A program made the position numbers and the translations under genes. From assembly GCF_900101435.1 (NCBI RefSeq), contig NZ_FMZH01000006.1:64902-128901 (forward strand): a stretch of 64,000 nt of DNA. The letters are read 5' to 3'. Positions within the stretch are counted from its first letter, which is position 1, and the number at the start of each line of letters is the position of its first letter. Under the pieces are notes generated by a model. The model saw only the letters and a program-made list of their open reading frames with translations, was not told where the DNA came from and searched no databases. Below, piece by piece: positions 36,493-46,500 of the stretch. The stretch comes from Pedobacter soli (GTDB taxonomy: Bacteria; Bacteroidota; Bacteroidia; Sphingobacteriales; Sphingobacteriaceae).

Positions 36493-37803
36493 ATGAGCCA
36501 CAGTACATCAACGAATTTCACCACATCCGATGCGGCAAAGAGCGGCAAAGGATATCTTTTCCCGCTAATTTTAGTTACCAGCCTCTTCTTTTTCTGGGGC
36601 TTTGTGCACAATCTCGATCCGGTATTAATTCCGCACCTGCGCAAAGCTTTCCAACTTAGCGTTTTTGAATCTACACTGGTCGATTCGTCGGTTTTTATTG
36701 CTTATTTCTTGTTGGCATTACCAGCCGGTTACATTATGCGCAAATACGGCTATAAAAGTGGTATCATTTTGGGGCTGATTTTATTCGCCATTGGTTGCTT
36801 ATTATTTATCCCGGCGGCAAATACAGCCAAGTATGTCTTTTTCCTGGGGGCGCTTTTTATTATTGCCTGCGGATTAACCTTTTTAGAAACTGCCGCAAAC
36901 CCTTATGTAACGGTATTGGGCCCTCCTGAAACGGCTACACAGCGTTTAAATTTCTCGCAATCGTTTAATGGTTTAGCAGCTTTTTTAGCCCCTATTGTAG
37001 GTGGTAAGCTGATTTTTACCGAATCGACTTATACCGATGAGCAGCTGGCTAAAATGCTACCTGCAGCCAAACAAGCTTATGTATTACAGGAAGCATCGAC
37101 TGTAAAGGCTCCCTATTTAATTTTAGGCATCCTCATTATTGTGGTAGCTATTCTCTTTATTTTCACCAAGCTACCTGATATTAAAGAAGAAGAACATGTT
37201 GATGAAAAAAGCACATTTGGCCATGTATTAGGTCATAGCCATTTACGTTGGGCCGTTATCGGGCAGTTCTTTTACGTAGGTGCCCAGGTTTGTGTGTTAA
37301 GCTTGTTTATCAGTTTCATCACCTCATCTGCCGGGCTCACCCAGGAGCAAGCCGCATGGTATTCAGGTGCAGCAGGCCTTGCGTTTATGCTGGGCAGGTT
37401 TGCCGGCACTTTTTTCATGAAATTTGTGGCTCCACATAAACTGCTAATGCTTTATGCCTTAATCAGCGCTGTATTAACCCTTGTTTCTATTTTTGCAACG
37501 GGTATGATTACCGTTTACGCCTTAATTGGGGTTGCTTTCTTCATGTCGATTATGTTTCCAACCATCTTCTCATTGGGTATTGCCGGCTTAGGTAAAGATA
37601 CCAAACTGGGTTCTTCACTTATTGTAATGTCGATTGTTGGTGGCGCATTTCTGCCTCCGGTACTCGGATTAATTTCAGATGCCACGCACAATATCCAATA
37701 TGGCTACATTGTACCATTTGTTTGCTTTTTAGTGGTATTCTATTTCGGTTGGAAAGGATGGAAACCCAATCACATTGAAAAAGAGGTGACTTTAGCAGCT
37801 TAA
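36493..37803 (+). CDS. FucP-like L-fucose:H+ symporter (MFS)
   Basis: A 436-residue MFS permease with twelve hydrophobic segments. FucP-family marks are FFFWGFVHNLDPVLIPHLRKAF in TM1 (the Asp corresponds to the functional Asp of E. coli FucP) and FLETAANPYVTVLGPPETATQRLNFSQSFNGLAAFLAPIVGG around TM4, containing the Glu equivalent. It takes up L-fucose or a related hexose with protons. It is the first intact gene of the operon symporter-dehydratase-SDR. Confidence 0.88.
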   Translation: MSHSTSTNFTTSDAAKSGKGYLFPLILVTSLFFFWGFVHNLDPVLIPHLRKAFQLSVFESTLVDSSVFIAYFLLALPAGYIMRKYGYKSGIILGLILFAIGCLLFIPAANTAKYVFFLGALFIIACGLTFLETAANPYVTVLGPPETATQRLNFSQSFNGLAAFLAPIVGGKLIFTESTYTDEQLAKMLPAAKQAYVLQEASTVKAPYLILGILIIVVAILFIFTKLPDIKEEEHVDEKSTFGHVLGHSHLRWAVIGQFFYVGAQVCVLSLFISFITSSAGLTQEQAAWYSGAAGLAFMLGRFAGTFFMKFVAPHKLLMLYALISAVLTLVSIFATGMITVYALIGVAFFMSIMFPTIFSLGIAGLGKDTKLGSSLIVMSIVGGAFLPPVLGLISDATHNIQYGYIVPFVCFLVVFYFGWKGWKPNHIEKEVTLAA

Positions 37804-37834
37804 TCAGATAAAAAATAATAAACACAATTTATAG

Positions 37835-39472
37835 ATGAAAAAATTAGTCATCAAAATTAACCATGCCGATAACGTGTTAGTTGCCTTGCAGGATTTACCT
37901 GAAGGTACTACAATAGCACATGAAGGGAACACCTATGTTACGCAGGAAGAAATTCCGGCAAAACATAAGTTTTTTATGCAGGATATGCATGCAGGTGATG
38001 AAGTTATGATGTATGGTGTTTTGGTTGGCAAAGTTCAGTTCGATGTTAAGGCTGGCATGCGCATGAATGTAGAAAACACAAAACATGCTGCCGAACCTTT
38101 TGCTTACCGCGATGTAGATTACAAATGGGAAGCGCCTGATGTACAAAAATATGCTGACCGCAAGTTTTATGGTTATCACCGCAAAAACGGTACAGTGGGT
38201 ACCGCAAACTACTGGTTGTTTATCCCGACGGTATTTTGCGAAAACCGCAATTTAGATATCATCCGCGAATCGTTATACAGCGAACTGGGTTATGCCGTGG
38301 GCGATAAATACAAATCGTACACCCATAAGCTGGTTCAGGCTTTCGAAAATGGCGAGAATATCCACAACATCAGCTTTGAGCCTAAAGCCGATCGCACTAC
38401 CCGTACCTTTAAAAATGTTGATGGCATTAAATTCCTTACCCACAATGGTGGCTGTGGCGGTACCAGACAGGATTCGGATACTTTAAGCAAATTATTGGCA
38501 GCTTATGCCAATCACCCCAATGTTGCCGGCATTACGGTTTTAAGTTTGGGTTGTCAGCATTTACAGGTGGCCGATTTTAAACGTGATTTGCTGGCACTCG
38601 ACCCAAATTTTGATAAACCTTTACTGATTTTTGAACAACAGAAAACACAAAGTGAAGAGCAGCTGATTCAGGATGCCATCAGAAATACCTTTGAGGGCTT
38701 GATGTTTATCAATAAACATGAGCGCGAAGCCGCACCTTTAAGCAAATTGTGTGTGGGCGTAAAATGTGGAGGCAGCGATGGTTTCAGTGGCATTTCGGCT
38801 AACCCGGCGGTGGGTTATTGTGCCGATTTACTGGTGGCACTTGGTGCTAAAGTATTGCTGGCCGAGTTCCCTGAATTGTGTGGTGTAGAGCAGGAAATGA
38901 TCGACAGATCGGTAGACCGCCCTACTGCCGAGAAGTTTATCCGCTTAATGACAGAATACGATGACCTGGCACATAAAGTAGGATCGGGTTTTTACATGAA
39001 CCCTTCGCCTGGCAATATTAAAGATGGCTTGATTACCGATGCTATTAAATCGGCTGGTGCTGCCCGTAAAGCAGGTGCTTCGCCGGTGGTAGATGTGCTC
39101 GATTATACCGAACCGGCAACCAAAGCAGGCTTAAGTTTGGTTTGTACCCCTGGTAACGATGTAGAAGCCACCACAGGCAAGGCTGCTGCAGGTGCCACAC
39201 TGATTTTATTTACTACAGGATTGGGCACCCCTACGGGTAATCCGGTTTGCCCAACCATTAAAGTGGCTACCAATGCTGTTTTGGCTAAGCGCATGAGCGA
39301 TATTATCGACATTGATACCGGCCCCGTTATTAGTGGCGAAAAAACCATTAACGAAATGGGCGAAGATATTTTAGAATATTGCATTAAAGTAGCCAGTGGG
39401 CTTGAAATACCTAAAGCTGTACAGCTTAACCAGGATGATTTTATTCCATGGAAAAGAGGTGTTAGCTTGTAA
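37835..39472 (+). CDS. UxaA-family hydro-lyase (altronate dehydratase-like)
   Basis: A 545-residue dehydratase of the UxaA/GarD family. It has an N-terminal SAF domain (VLVALQDLPEGTTIAHEGNTYVTQEEIPAKHKF) and the large catalytic part with GYHRKNGTVGTANYWLFIPTVFCENRN, THNGGCGG, LGCQHLQ, CVGVKCGGSDGFSGISANPAVGYCADLL and the closing GNPVCPTIKVATNA. Conserved His and Cys likely bind the metal. In a classical pathway it dehydrates D-altronate. Here, with a FucP-like symporter and an L-fucose-dehydrogenase-like SDR and no UxaB/UxaC nearby, a substrate such as L-fuconate is more likely (inference). Confidence 0.87.
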   Translation: MKKLVIKINHADNVLVALQDLPEGTTIAHEGNTYVTQEEIPAKHKFFMQDMHAGDEVMMYGVLVGKVQFDVKAGMRMNVENTKHAAEPFAYRDVDYKWEAPDVQKYADRKFYGYHRKNGTVGTANYWLFIPTVFCENRNLDIIRESLYSELGYAVGDKYKSYTHKLVQAFENGENIHNISFEPKADRTTRTFKNVDGIKFLTHNGGCGGTRQDSDTLSKLLAAYANHPNVAGITVLSLGCQHLQVADFKRDLLALDPNFDKPLLIFEQQKTQSEEQLIQDAIRNTFEGLMFINKHEREAAPLSKLCVGVKCGGSDGFSGISANPAVGYCADLLVALGAKVLLAEFPELCGVEQEMIDRSVDRPTAEKFIRLMTEYDDLAHKVGSGFYMNPSPGNIKDGLITDAIKSAGAARKAGASPVVDVLDYTEPATKAGLSLVCTPGNDVEATTGKAAAGATLILFTTGLGTPTGNPVCPTIKVATNAVLAKRMSDIIDIDTGPVISGEKTINEMGEDILEYCIKVASGLEIPKAVQLNQDDFIPWKRGVSL

Positions 39473-39534
39473 ATAATGGAAGATGGAATGAGGTAAGATG
39501 GATGATCAGGAAGCTTAGCTTTCCATAGCAAAAT

Positions 39535-39560
39535 CGTCATTCCCGCGCAGGCGGGAATCT
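39535..39560. repeat. REP-like palindrome
   Basis: CGTCATTCCCGCGCAGGCGGGAAT contains an 8-bp perfect stem (39539-39546 / 39551-39558) with a GCAG loop. The same element recurs near 49648. It lies between the dehydratase and SDR genes, where it could modulate expression of the distal gene. Confidence 0.65.
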
Positions 39561-39637
39561 TAATGCATTTATACCTCAGTTATAAACTTACATTCCATCC
39601 CCTGTGGTTAAATTAAAAAAATAAAAATATTCCGGAA

Positions 39638-40420
39638 ATGGATTTAAATTTAAAAGGAAAAATAATTCTGGTAAGTGGTGGTGCAAAAGGTATTGGCGCA
39701 GCAATTGTTAAAGCTTTGGCAATCGAAAACGCCTTTCCAATCATCATTGGTCGTAACGAAGGCGATAACCAGAACATGTTACAGGAAGTTAAAGACCTTG
39801 GCTTGAGTGGCGACTATTTTACCACCGAACTTACTTCGCCCGAAAGTTGCAAAAGCATTATCGATGCCATATTAGCCAAATACAACCGTATTGATGGCTT
39901 GGTTAACAATGCCGGGGTTAATGATGGTGTAGGTCTTGAAAGCGGCACCTACGAAGGCTTTATGGAATCGCTGCACAAAAACGTAGTACATTATTATTTA
40001 CTGGCACAGCACGTTTTGCCCGAACTTAAAAAGAACAAAGGGTCGATTTTAAACATTGGCAGTAAAACGGCCGAAACGGGTCAGGGAGGTACATCGGGTT
40101 ATGCTGCAGCTAATGGCGCACGTAATGCACTAACCCGCGAGTGGGCAGTAGAACTATTGCCTTACGGTATCCGCGTTAACGCCATTATTGTGGCCGAAGC
40201 CTGGACTCCACTCTATCAAAAATGGATCAGCTCTTTCGATCAGCCGGAAGAAAAACTGAAAAGCATTACCGATAAAATTCCTTTCGAGAACCGGATGACC
40301 ACTGTTGAGGAGATTGCCAATACAGCTGTGTTTTTACTGTCAGATAAATCGAGCCATACCACCGGTCAGCTGATCCATGTTGATGGTGGCTATGTGCATT
40401 TAGACCGGGCGCTGTTGTAA
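39638..40420 (+). CDS. SDR oxidoreductase resembling L-fucose dehydrogenase
   Basis: A 260-residue short-chain dehydrogenase. The cofactor motif SGGAKGIG (14-21), LVNNAGVNDGVGL and the C-terminal GGYVHLDRAL closely resemble Burkholderia L-fucose dehydrogenase as I remember it. That enzyme oxidises L-fucose to the lactone with NAD(P)+. The catalytic Ser142 and Tyr155 are present, but the lysine of the YxxxK motif is Asn159 (reading YAAAN), which is very unusual for an active SDR. The gene is 165 bp downstream of the dehydratase, the gap containing a REP-like palindrome, and ends in a good terminator. It is either an enzyme with an altered proton relay or one acting on another pathway step. Confidence 0.8.
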   Translation: MDLNLKGKIILVSGGAKGIGAAIVKALAIENAFPIIIGRNEGDNQNMLQEVKDLGLSGDYFTTELTSPESCKSIIDAILAKYNRIDGLVNNAGVNDGVGLESGTYEGFMESLHKNVVHYYLLAQHVLPELKKNKGSILNIGSKTAETGQGGTSGYAAANGARNALTREWAVELLPYGIRVNAIIVAEAWTPLYQKWISSFDQPEEKLKSITDKIPFENRMTTVEEIANTAVFLLSDKSSHTTGQLIHVDGGYVHLDRALL

Positions 40421-40444
40421 AAGAATAGATGGAATGAGATATTG

Positions 40445-40479
40445 AAAAGGATTACCTGGATAATGGGTAATCCTTTTTT
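40445..40479 (+). terminator. Terminator of the fucose-type operon
   Basis: A 12-bp stem (AAAAGGATTACC at 40445-40456 / GGTAATCCTTTT at 40466-40477) with a T run, starting about 25 bp after the SDR stop. Confidence 0.88.
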
Positions 40480-40531
40480 GTTTGGGGAGGTCATCCCGGA
40501 TTCGTCATCAATAACGGATCCCAAAAGAAAT

Positions 40532-40630
40532 TCGTCATTGCGAGGAGGAACGACGAAGCAATCTTTCATGCAGGGGTCTTTTACTATAAAGATTGCTTCG
40601 TCGGCTGAAAAAGCCTTCTCGCAATGACGA
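40532..40630. repeat. CGTCATTGCGAG inverted-repeat element
   Basis: A 99-bp element bounded by TCGTCATTGCGAG (40532-40544) and its exact complement CTCGCAATGACGA (40618-40630). A second inner inverted repeat (CGACGAAGCAATCTT / AAGATTGCTTCGTCG, allowing small differences) makes it a long hairpin. It is of the same family as the element at 41635-41773. It sits between two convergent operons. Confidence 0.85.
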
Positions 40631-40663
40631 TCTACTATAAGGATTACTTAAAGTATAAAAAAC

Positions 40664-40689
40664 AAAGTGCCACCTTTCGGCGGCACTTT
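40664..40689 (-). terminator. Terminator of the SusCD-phosphoesterase operon
   Basis: Read on the minus strand, AAAGTGCC and GGCACTTT form the stem of a hairpin with a GAAA-containing loop, followed by TGTTTTTT. It lies 12 bp beyond the stop of the metallophosphoesterase gene. Confidence 0.85.
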
Positions 40690-40701
40690 ATCAACAGTAG
40701 C

Positions 40702-41622
40702 TTAACTTTCTGTTTCTACTATATATTTGTTTTCGAGCGTACCATCACTATACAGCTTTAAAATGGCATAACCGGGAGGTGTTTCCTGGTAATAATAAGG
40801 CTGAGCAGAACGTTTATCGCCTTTACCCCACCAAAAACCACTCATCGCGCCATTGCAATAATATTCTACCCCATTGTACCAGGCCCTATCCAACAGATGC
40901 TGGTGACCACTGAGACAAACCTTCACCTTATCTTTATGCTTATAAAAAAGCTGTTTCAATTCTTTATGATCGCCATGCTGGCCACCTTCCCAGGTACCGG
41001 TAACGGTAAGGATGGGGTAATGCGACATGAGCAGTACCGGCGTATTTGCAGGCAGTTTTTCCAATTCGGCCTCCAGCCACTTGTATTGCTCGGCATCTAA
41101 AGCGGTATTTTTATTATTTCCATCTAAAATGATAAAGTGCCAGCCATTTTTACTGAAACTATAATAGCGGTTAGGTATTTTAAGCCTTTTTACCACATAA
41201 TCTTTACCGTACATTTCATCTTCTTTTGAAGGGGCTGCCCACCAGATATCGTGGTTGCCAATACAGCTGTGCAATTCGTAGCCATCAAGCTGTTTAATGC
41301 ATTTATCCCAAATCGCCCATTGCTCTACTACTCTTTCACGAGTAATATCGTTATAATCGGCAGCATGGATGCTATCTCCACCATTGAGAAAAAAATCGAC
41401 TTTTAAATCCTTAATTTTTTGCAGGCATTTCTCAAACCTGGCTGGTGCATTATCGCCCTCACGAATGTGCACATCGGTAATATGGGCGACGGTTAAAACC
41501 AGTTTCTTTTTTTTATCTTTTTCGGCAGGTGCAGTTGAAGCAACTGCTTTTAAATCGCCAAGGGCTAATGCAGCAGTAGCCAAAGGCAGTGCTTTTAATA
41601 AACTTCTTCTTTTCATGTTCAT
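40702..41622 (-). CDS. Exported metallophosphoesterase (calcineurin-like)
   Basis: A protein of about 306 residues of the calcineurin-like phosphoesterase family. The metal-ligand blocks are complete: AHITDVHI, LNGGDSIH, GNHDIWW, LMSHYP and LSGHQHLLDR. The N-terminus MNMKRRSLLKALPLATAALALGD has a twin-arginine-like RRSLLK motif before a hydrophobic stretch, suggesting Tat export. ATG 41622 is used; 41616 is an equal alternative. It is downstream of susC/susD on the same strand, separated by an inverted-repeat element, and probably dephosphorylates the compound taken up by that system. Confidence 0.88.
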   Translation of the reverse strand: MNMKRRSLLKALPLATAALALGDLKAVASTAPAEKDKKKKLVLTVAHITDVHIREGDNAPARFEKCLQKIKDLKVDFFLNGGDSIHAADYNDITRERVVEQWAIWDKCIKQLDGYELHSCIGNHDIWWAAPSKEDEMYGKDYVVKRLKIPNRYYSFSKNGWHFIILDGNNKNTALDAEQYKWLEAELEKLPANTPVLLMSHYPILTVTGTWEGGQHGDHKELKQLFYKHKDKVKVCLSGHQHLLDRAWYNGVEYYCNGAMSGFWWGKGDKRSAQPYYYQETPPGYAILKLYSDGTLENKYIVETES

Positions 41623-41634
41623 TTGTGTTAAAAA

Positions 41635-41773
41635 AATCGTCATTGCGAGATGGCTTTTCAGCCATGGAAGCCTGCCTGCTGCAGGCAGGCAATCTTAAAG
41701 CGTATGACACCAGCAATCGTTGTAAGATTGCTTCCCCGAAAAACGGGGCAGGCAGTACCTCGCAATGACGATT
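41635..41773. repeat. 139-bp inverted-repeat (MITE-like) element
   Basis: Perfect 15-bp terminal inverted repeats AATCGTCATTGCGAG (41635-41649) and CTCGCAATGACGATT (41759-41773) enclose further palindromes, including GCCTGCCTGCTGCAGGCAGGC and CCCCGAAAAACGGGG. No open frame lies inside. It lies between susD and the phosphoesterase gene and could act as a transcription attenuator or mRNA stabiliser. No target-site duplication was evident. Confidence 0.85.
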
Positions 41774-41785
41774 CTTAATAGGTTA

Positions 41786-43567
41786 TTACCAACCAGTTGG
41801 TTGTTTAAGTTGTGGATTTAACAAAATCTGTTGCATCGGGATCGGGAAGTAATAATACTTCGGTTCGATAAACGATCTTGGGCTGGTTTGGTTTTCGGGG
41901 AACATAACGAAGCCCGAAGTACCATTACTCAGGTAAAAACTGTTATCGCTCAGATAATATTTTACCAGTTTAGCTTTAACATCAGCTGGCAAGCCATCCA
42001 GTGGTGCCTCCTGTCCTGCGGCTTGTAAAATAGCTACGTCTTCTACCCCATCTCCGGTAACATCATAAGCACCCAGTTTAGCCACATACATACCTTGCGT
42101 AGGTTTTTCTAACAATTTGCCAGCTTTCCAGCGCAACAAATCGGCAAATCTGAAACCTTCGCAAGCCAGCTCTACATTACGCTCTCGACGGATTTCTAAA
42201 AGTACACCTTTGTTAATGCCGTTAACTGCAGGATACATAGCTGCCAAAACATTATCAGGACTGGCATTTGCGGTAACCATGTTCAACGGGGCCACACCTG
42301 CACGATTACGCAATACATTAATGGTCTGGTCTAAATCTGCCTGGCTTAAAGTCCCCAGTTCAGCATTTGCTTCGGCATTATTTAACAATACTTCGGCATA
42401 ACGTAATATCGGCAAATCGGTAAATTCGGTATATGACTTGCTGGTTGGATCGATGGCGTAAAATTTAATTTGAGGATAACCGCCAAAAGTTGGCCTTGTT
42501 TTATTGGCTGCTCCGCCCAAAGTAGTTGAAAAGCCGGGAGGCGCCACCGTTACAGCCATCCGTGCATCGCGGTTTTTAAATATCTCGGCATAAGGTTTCT
42601 TATCCCAATCTGTGGTTGAGGTAAAAGCGGTTCCGTCGGTCATTAAATAGGTATCGATTAAACTTTTGCTTAACGACCATTGCCAATCGAACACATAGTG
42701 TGTATCGTTCGAGCGGTTTAAAGCCCGGTTATAATCATCGTAAAAGATCATTTCCTTATTGCCACTTAAATCTTCGCTTGTAAACAGTTTCTGGTAATCT
42801 TCTCCTTTTTTTCCCGTGTTGTAAATACTGAAACCACCATCGGTCATTACCGATTTAGATGCAGACGCCGCCCTTTGCAAAAAGCTAGTGGCCGAACTTT
42901 GCAGGCCCAACTCGTCGTGGTATTTCCTGAAAGTACCTTCGTACAGGCAAAAGCGCGATAATACAGTTAAAGCCGCCCATTTAGTTACGCGGGTATTGGT
43001 TCCGGTTGGCAGTACGTTTGCTGCAGCATATTCCAGATCGGCCAGTACCGAATCGGCTACCAGTGTACGCGGATCTTTGGCTTTGTAAAGCAGTGCTTCA
43101 TCATTGGTACCTAAAACGGTATTGTAATAAGGTACATCGCCATATCTGCGGATCATGTTGTAATAAAATATCCCACGATAAAACCGGGCAATACCCACAA
43201 AGTGTTTAATGGTAGCTGCATCACCTGTTACATTTTTCAGGTTATTAAGCATGTAATTGATGGTGCGCAGGTTGCCCCAATTCCAGCCGCTCACGTTTGC
43301 AGGCGTGATTTTGCCCCTGATCATATTATCCAATTCGTGTCCGCCCAGATAAACCGAGATATTATCGGAAAAAAGATCGTTGGTACCGGCGCCAAACATG
43401 CCATAAAAGCCATTGGTATAGGTTTCTAAATCGGCTGTAGTTTTAAAAAACTCGTTCGGGGTAATGGTGGTTTCCGGAATCCGGTCTAAAAAATCCTTCT
43501 TACATCCGGCCATCAAGCCAAGAGTAAGGATAATCACGAGTATGTTGATGTAATGTTTTGTTTTCAT
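41786..43567 (-). CDS. SusD/RagB family nutrient-binding outer-membrane lipoprotein
   Basis: A 593-residue lipoprotein (lipobox LGLMAGCKKDFLD, Cys about 22). It is typical of SusD: an N-terminal FLDRIPETTITPNEFFKTTADLETYTNGFYGMF, TPR-like helices (FVGIARFYRGIFYYNMIRRYGDVPYY) and the C-terminal LEIRRERNVELACEGFRFADLLRWKAG. It forms the lid over the SusC channel. It starts 10 bp after the susC stop. The ligand is unknown; the co-encoded phosphoesterase hints at a phosphorylated substrate. Confidence 0.95.
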   Translation of the reverse strand: MKTKHYINILVIILTLGLMAGCKKDFLDRIPETTITPNEFFKTTADLETYTNGFYGMFGAGTNDLFSDNISVYLGGHELDNMIRGKITPANVSGWNWGNLRTINYMLNNLKNVTGDAATIKHFVGIARFYRGIFYYNMIRRYGDVPYYNTVLGTNDEALLYKAKDPRTLVADSVLADLEYAAANVLPTGTNTRVTKWAALTVLSRFCLYEGTFRKYHDELGLQSSATSFLQRAASASKSVMTDGGFSIYNTGKKGEDYQKLFTSEDLSGNKEMIFYDDYNRALNRSNDTHYVFDWQWSLSKSLIDTYLMTDGTAFTSTTDWDKKPYAEIFKNRDARMAVTVAPPGFSTTLGGAANKTRPTFGGYPQIKFYAIDPTSKSYTEFTDLPILRYAEVLLNNAEANAELGTLSQADLDQTINVLRNRAGVAPLNMVTANASPDNVLAAMYPAVNGINKGVLLEIRRERNVELACEGFRFADLLRWKAGKLLEKPTQGMYVAKLGAYDVTGDGVEDVAILQAAGQEAPLDGLPADVKAKLVKYYLSDNSFYLSNGTSGFVMFPENQTSPRSFIEPKYYYFPIPMQQILLNPQLKQPTGW

Positions 43568-43577
43568 TTGTTTAGGA

Positions 43578-46500
43578 TTAGAAATTAAAGTTCATACCAA
43601 ATGAGAAAGTACGTTGAAATGGATAGATATTGCCATCCAAACCTTCAGGATCTAGTTTCACTTTCAGGTTGGAGTGTTCGAATAAATTTTCGCCACTTAC
43701 ATAAAAGTGTACATTTTCGATCTTAGCACGTTTTAACAAACTTTTAGGTAAGGTATACCCCAGGGTGATGTTTTTAACGCGCATGTACGAAGCATCCTGC
43801 AGGTATCTGGTGTTCGGAATACCCAACTCCTCACCAGTATCTTCGGCAGCATAGGCTTTTATCCTCGGGAAATAAGCATTCGGGGTTTCAGGGCTCCAGT
43901 GATCTAAGTTTTGTACCGTAACGTTGGTCCAGGGTTGTGCGTAAATTCCCCAGAAATAAATGTTACTGCCACTGGCATACCAGTCTCTTTTGGCTACGCC
44001 CTGAATATACACACGTAAATCGAATCCTTTCCAGGCACCCGATAAATCGATACTGTAAGGAAGCCGGTTCCGGTTGTTGCCCAGTTTATAATAATCGCCC
44101 GAATTGTCTACTGTTTTGTTTCCAAAATCGATTTTACCATCGTTGTTGCGGTCTTTAAATTTAATGTCGCCCACAAAATACTGGTAACGTTGGTCATCAG
44201 TTCCTACTGCAGTTTGGTTGGCATGGTTTTTCAATTCATCAGCATTCTGAAAAAAGCCTTCTGCTTCCAGTCCCCAAATTTCGCCTAATTCCATACCCTC
44301 GTAATAGTTGCTCAACAGCTTATTTGGATTATCGAAACGGGTAATGTAGGTTCTGCTATCGCTTAATGCCAGTACAACATTGTAACTAAACGGCGAACCA
44401 CCTAAAGTAGCCTGATCTTTCCAGCCCAGCTTTAACTCCCAGCCTTTGGTTTTTAAATCGGCGGCATTGTTAGTTGGCGATGCTGTACCGAAAACTCCCG
44501 GCAAAGGCTTACCCGGTACCAGCATGTTTTTGGTGAAACGGGTGTAACGGTCAAAATTTACTTCCAATCGGTTTTTAAAGAAAGCCGCGTCGATACCCAG
44601 GTTTACAGACGATACTTTTTCCCAGGTAAAGGTACTCGAGATAGCTGCCGGTGGACTCACATAGGTTGGCTGTGCACCGCCCAAAATCTGTGAGGTTTTA
44701 CCACTGCTTAGTTTCGACAGGTAATCGTACTCACCTGCCGCAGCCTGGTTGCCCAATACTCCGTAAGAGCCTCTGATTTTAAACGTATTCATCGATAAAA
44801 ATTCTTTCACAGGAGCAAAAAACTTTTCATCAGACAATACCCAACCAGCTGATCCGGAAGGCACAAAAACCCATCTTCTACCTGGCGCAAAGCGTGATGA
44901 ACCATCGTAACGGCCGTTTAACTCTAACAGGTAACGTTCTTTGAAATTATAGTTTACACGGTAAAAAAGTCCTTGTACGGCCCATTCAGAAATACTTTCC
45001 GTTACAGTTTGATCGCCGGTAGCCAGATTGATAGAAGGCAGGCTATTGGAAATTAACAGTTTGCGCGAGGCGGTAAAGCTATTGAAGCGCAATTCCTCCT
45101 GATTGTAGCCTACCAAACCCGATACAAAATGATTACCTAACTTTTTGTGTGCTTCGGTATATAAGTTAATAATATTGTATTTGGTATTGGCATGCTGATC
45201 GCTTGCTGAAGTAGAAGTAGATAAAGGAGGAGATAAATTAGGTCCGGTTTTATAGGGTACCGGAATTTCGTATGATTTATTTAAGTTATTTACGCGCCTT
45301 AAAGTTGCATCTCCTTTTAAACTCCAGATATCTTTAACCAGCGAAGCATCGAAAGAAAAAGTAGTTTGCACCGTATTCGAGCTTAAGGTTTTGCGTCCAC
45401 CTTCCTGTACCGCACCCAATAAAGAAGCACCGGCTGATGTCCACGAACCATCGGGGTTGCGCGGAATATCGGTTACATTGGTCCGGTTGATATTCCAGAA
45501 ATAGTTCCCATCTATAAAAGTAGGCGCCTCGTAATAGGTAGAGGTTAACATGGTGTTGTTAGAAAGGGTAAGCCATTTGGTTACATTCAAATCTACCTTT
45601 CCACGTAAGTTATAAATATTGTTGTTCTCATCGGCGTTCTTGATCATGCCCTTCTGTTTGTAATAATTGGCAGAAAGGTAATAGCTTACCTGATCGGCTT
45701 TTTTAGCTACGGTTACGCCCACATTGTAGGTTGGTGCCGATTGATTATAAGCTTCTCTAAGCCAATCTGTCGATCCGATGTAGAACCATTTATTCGGGTC
45801 GGTCGGATCGAGAATTACCTCTGGTAGCGAAGGATCTAAGGAACGTAACCTGGCTGCTTCTACCAGTGCAGCGCTATAGGCCGGGTTATATAAAGGAAAA
45901 GCAGCTTCGTTTTTAGCTTTCAATACCTGATAAGGATCGGTAACTACTTCCGGCAGTTTACCCACTGTACGGTAGGCGGTATAAGCATTTACACCTACGT
46001 TTAATTTACTGCTTTTTGCTGTACGGGTAACAATTAAAACAACCCCAAACGGTGCCCTGGCGCCATAAATGGCTGATGAGGCCGCGTCTTTTAATACCGA
46101 TACACTTTCGATATCGGCCGGATTAAGGGTTAATAAATCTGAACTGCTGAAAGGCACATTATCTACCAATATTAAAGGTGTACCGCCGTTAATGGAGGTA
46201 AAGCCCCTGATGTTAAATTCGGGTGCCGTATTGGGCCTGCCGTTGGCAATAGAAATGTTTAAGTTTGGGATTAAGCCCTGCAAGCCTTGTCCAACATTGG
46301 CAATTGGCCTGTTTTCTAACTGTTTGGCGCCTATGGCATCAACCGCACCGGTTAAGTTGGCGCGTTTCTGCGTACCGTAACCCACTACCACTACATCTTC
46401 CAGATCGGCCAGATCAGGTTGCAGCGAAATGGTTAAACTTCCGCTTTTATTTACCGGTACCTCCTGGGTTTTATAGCCCAGGTACGATACCACTAGCACA

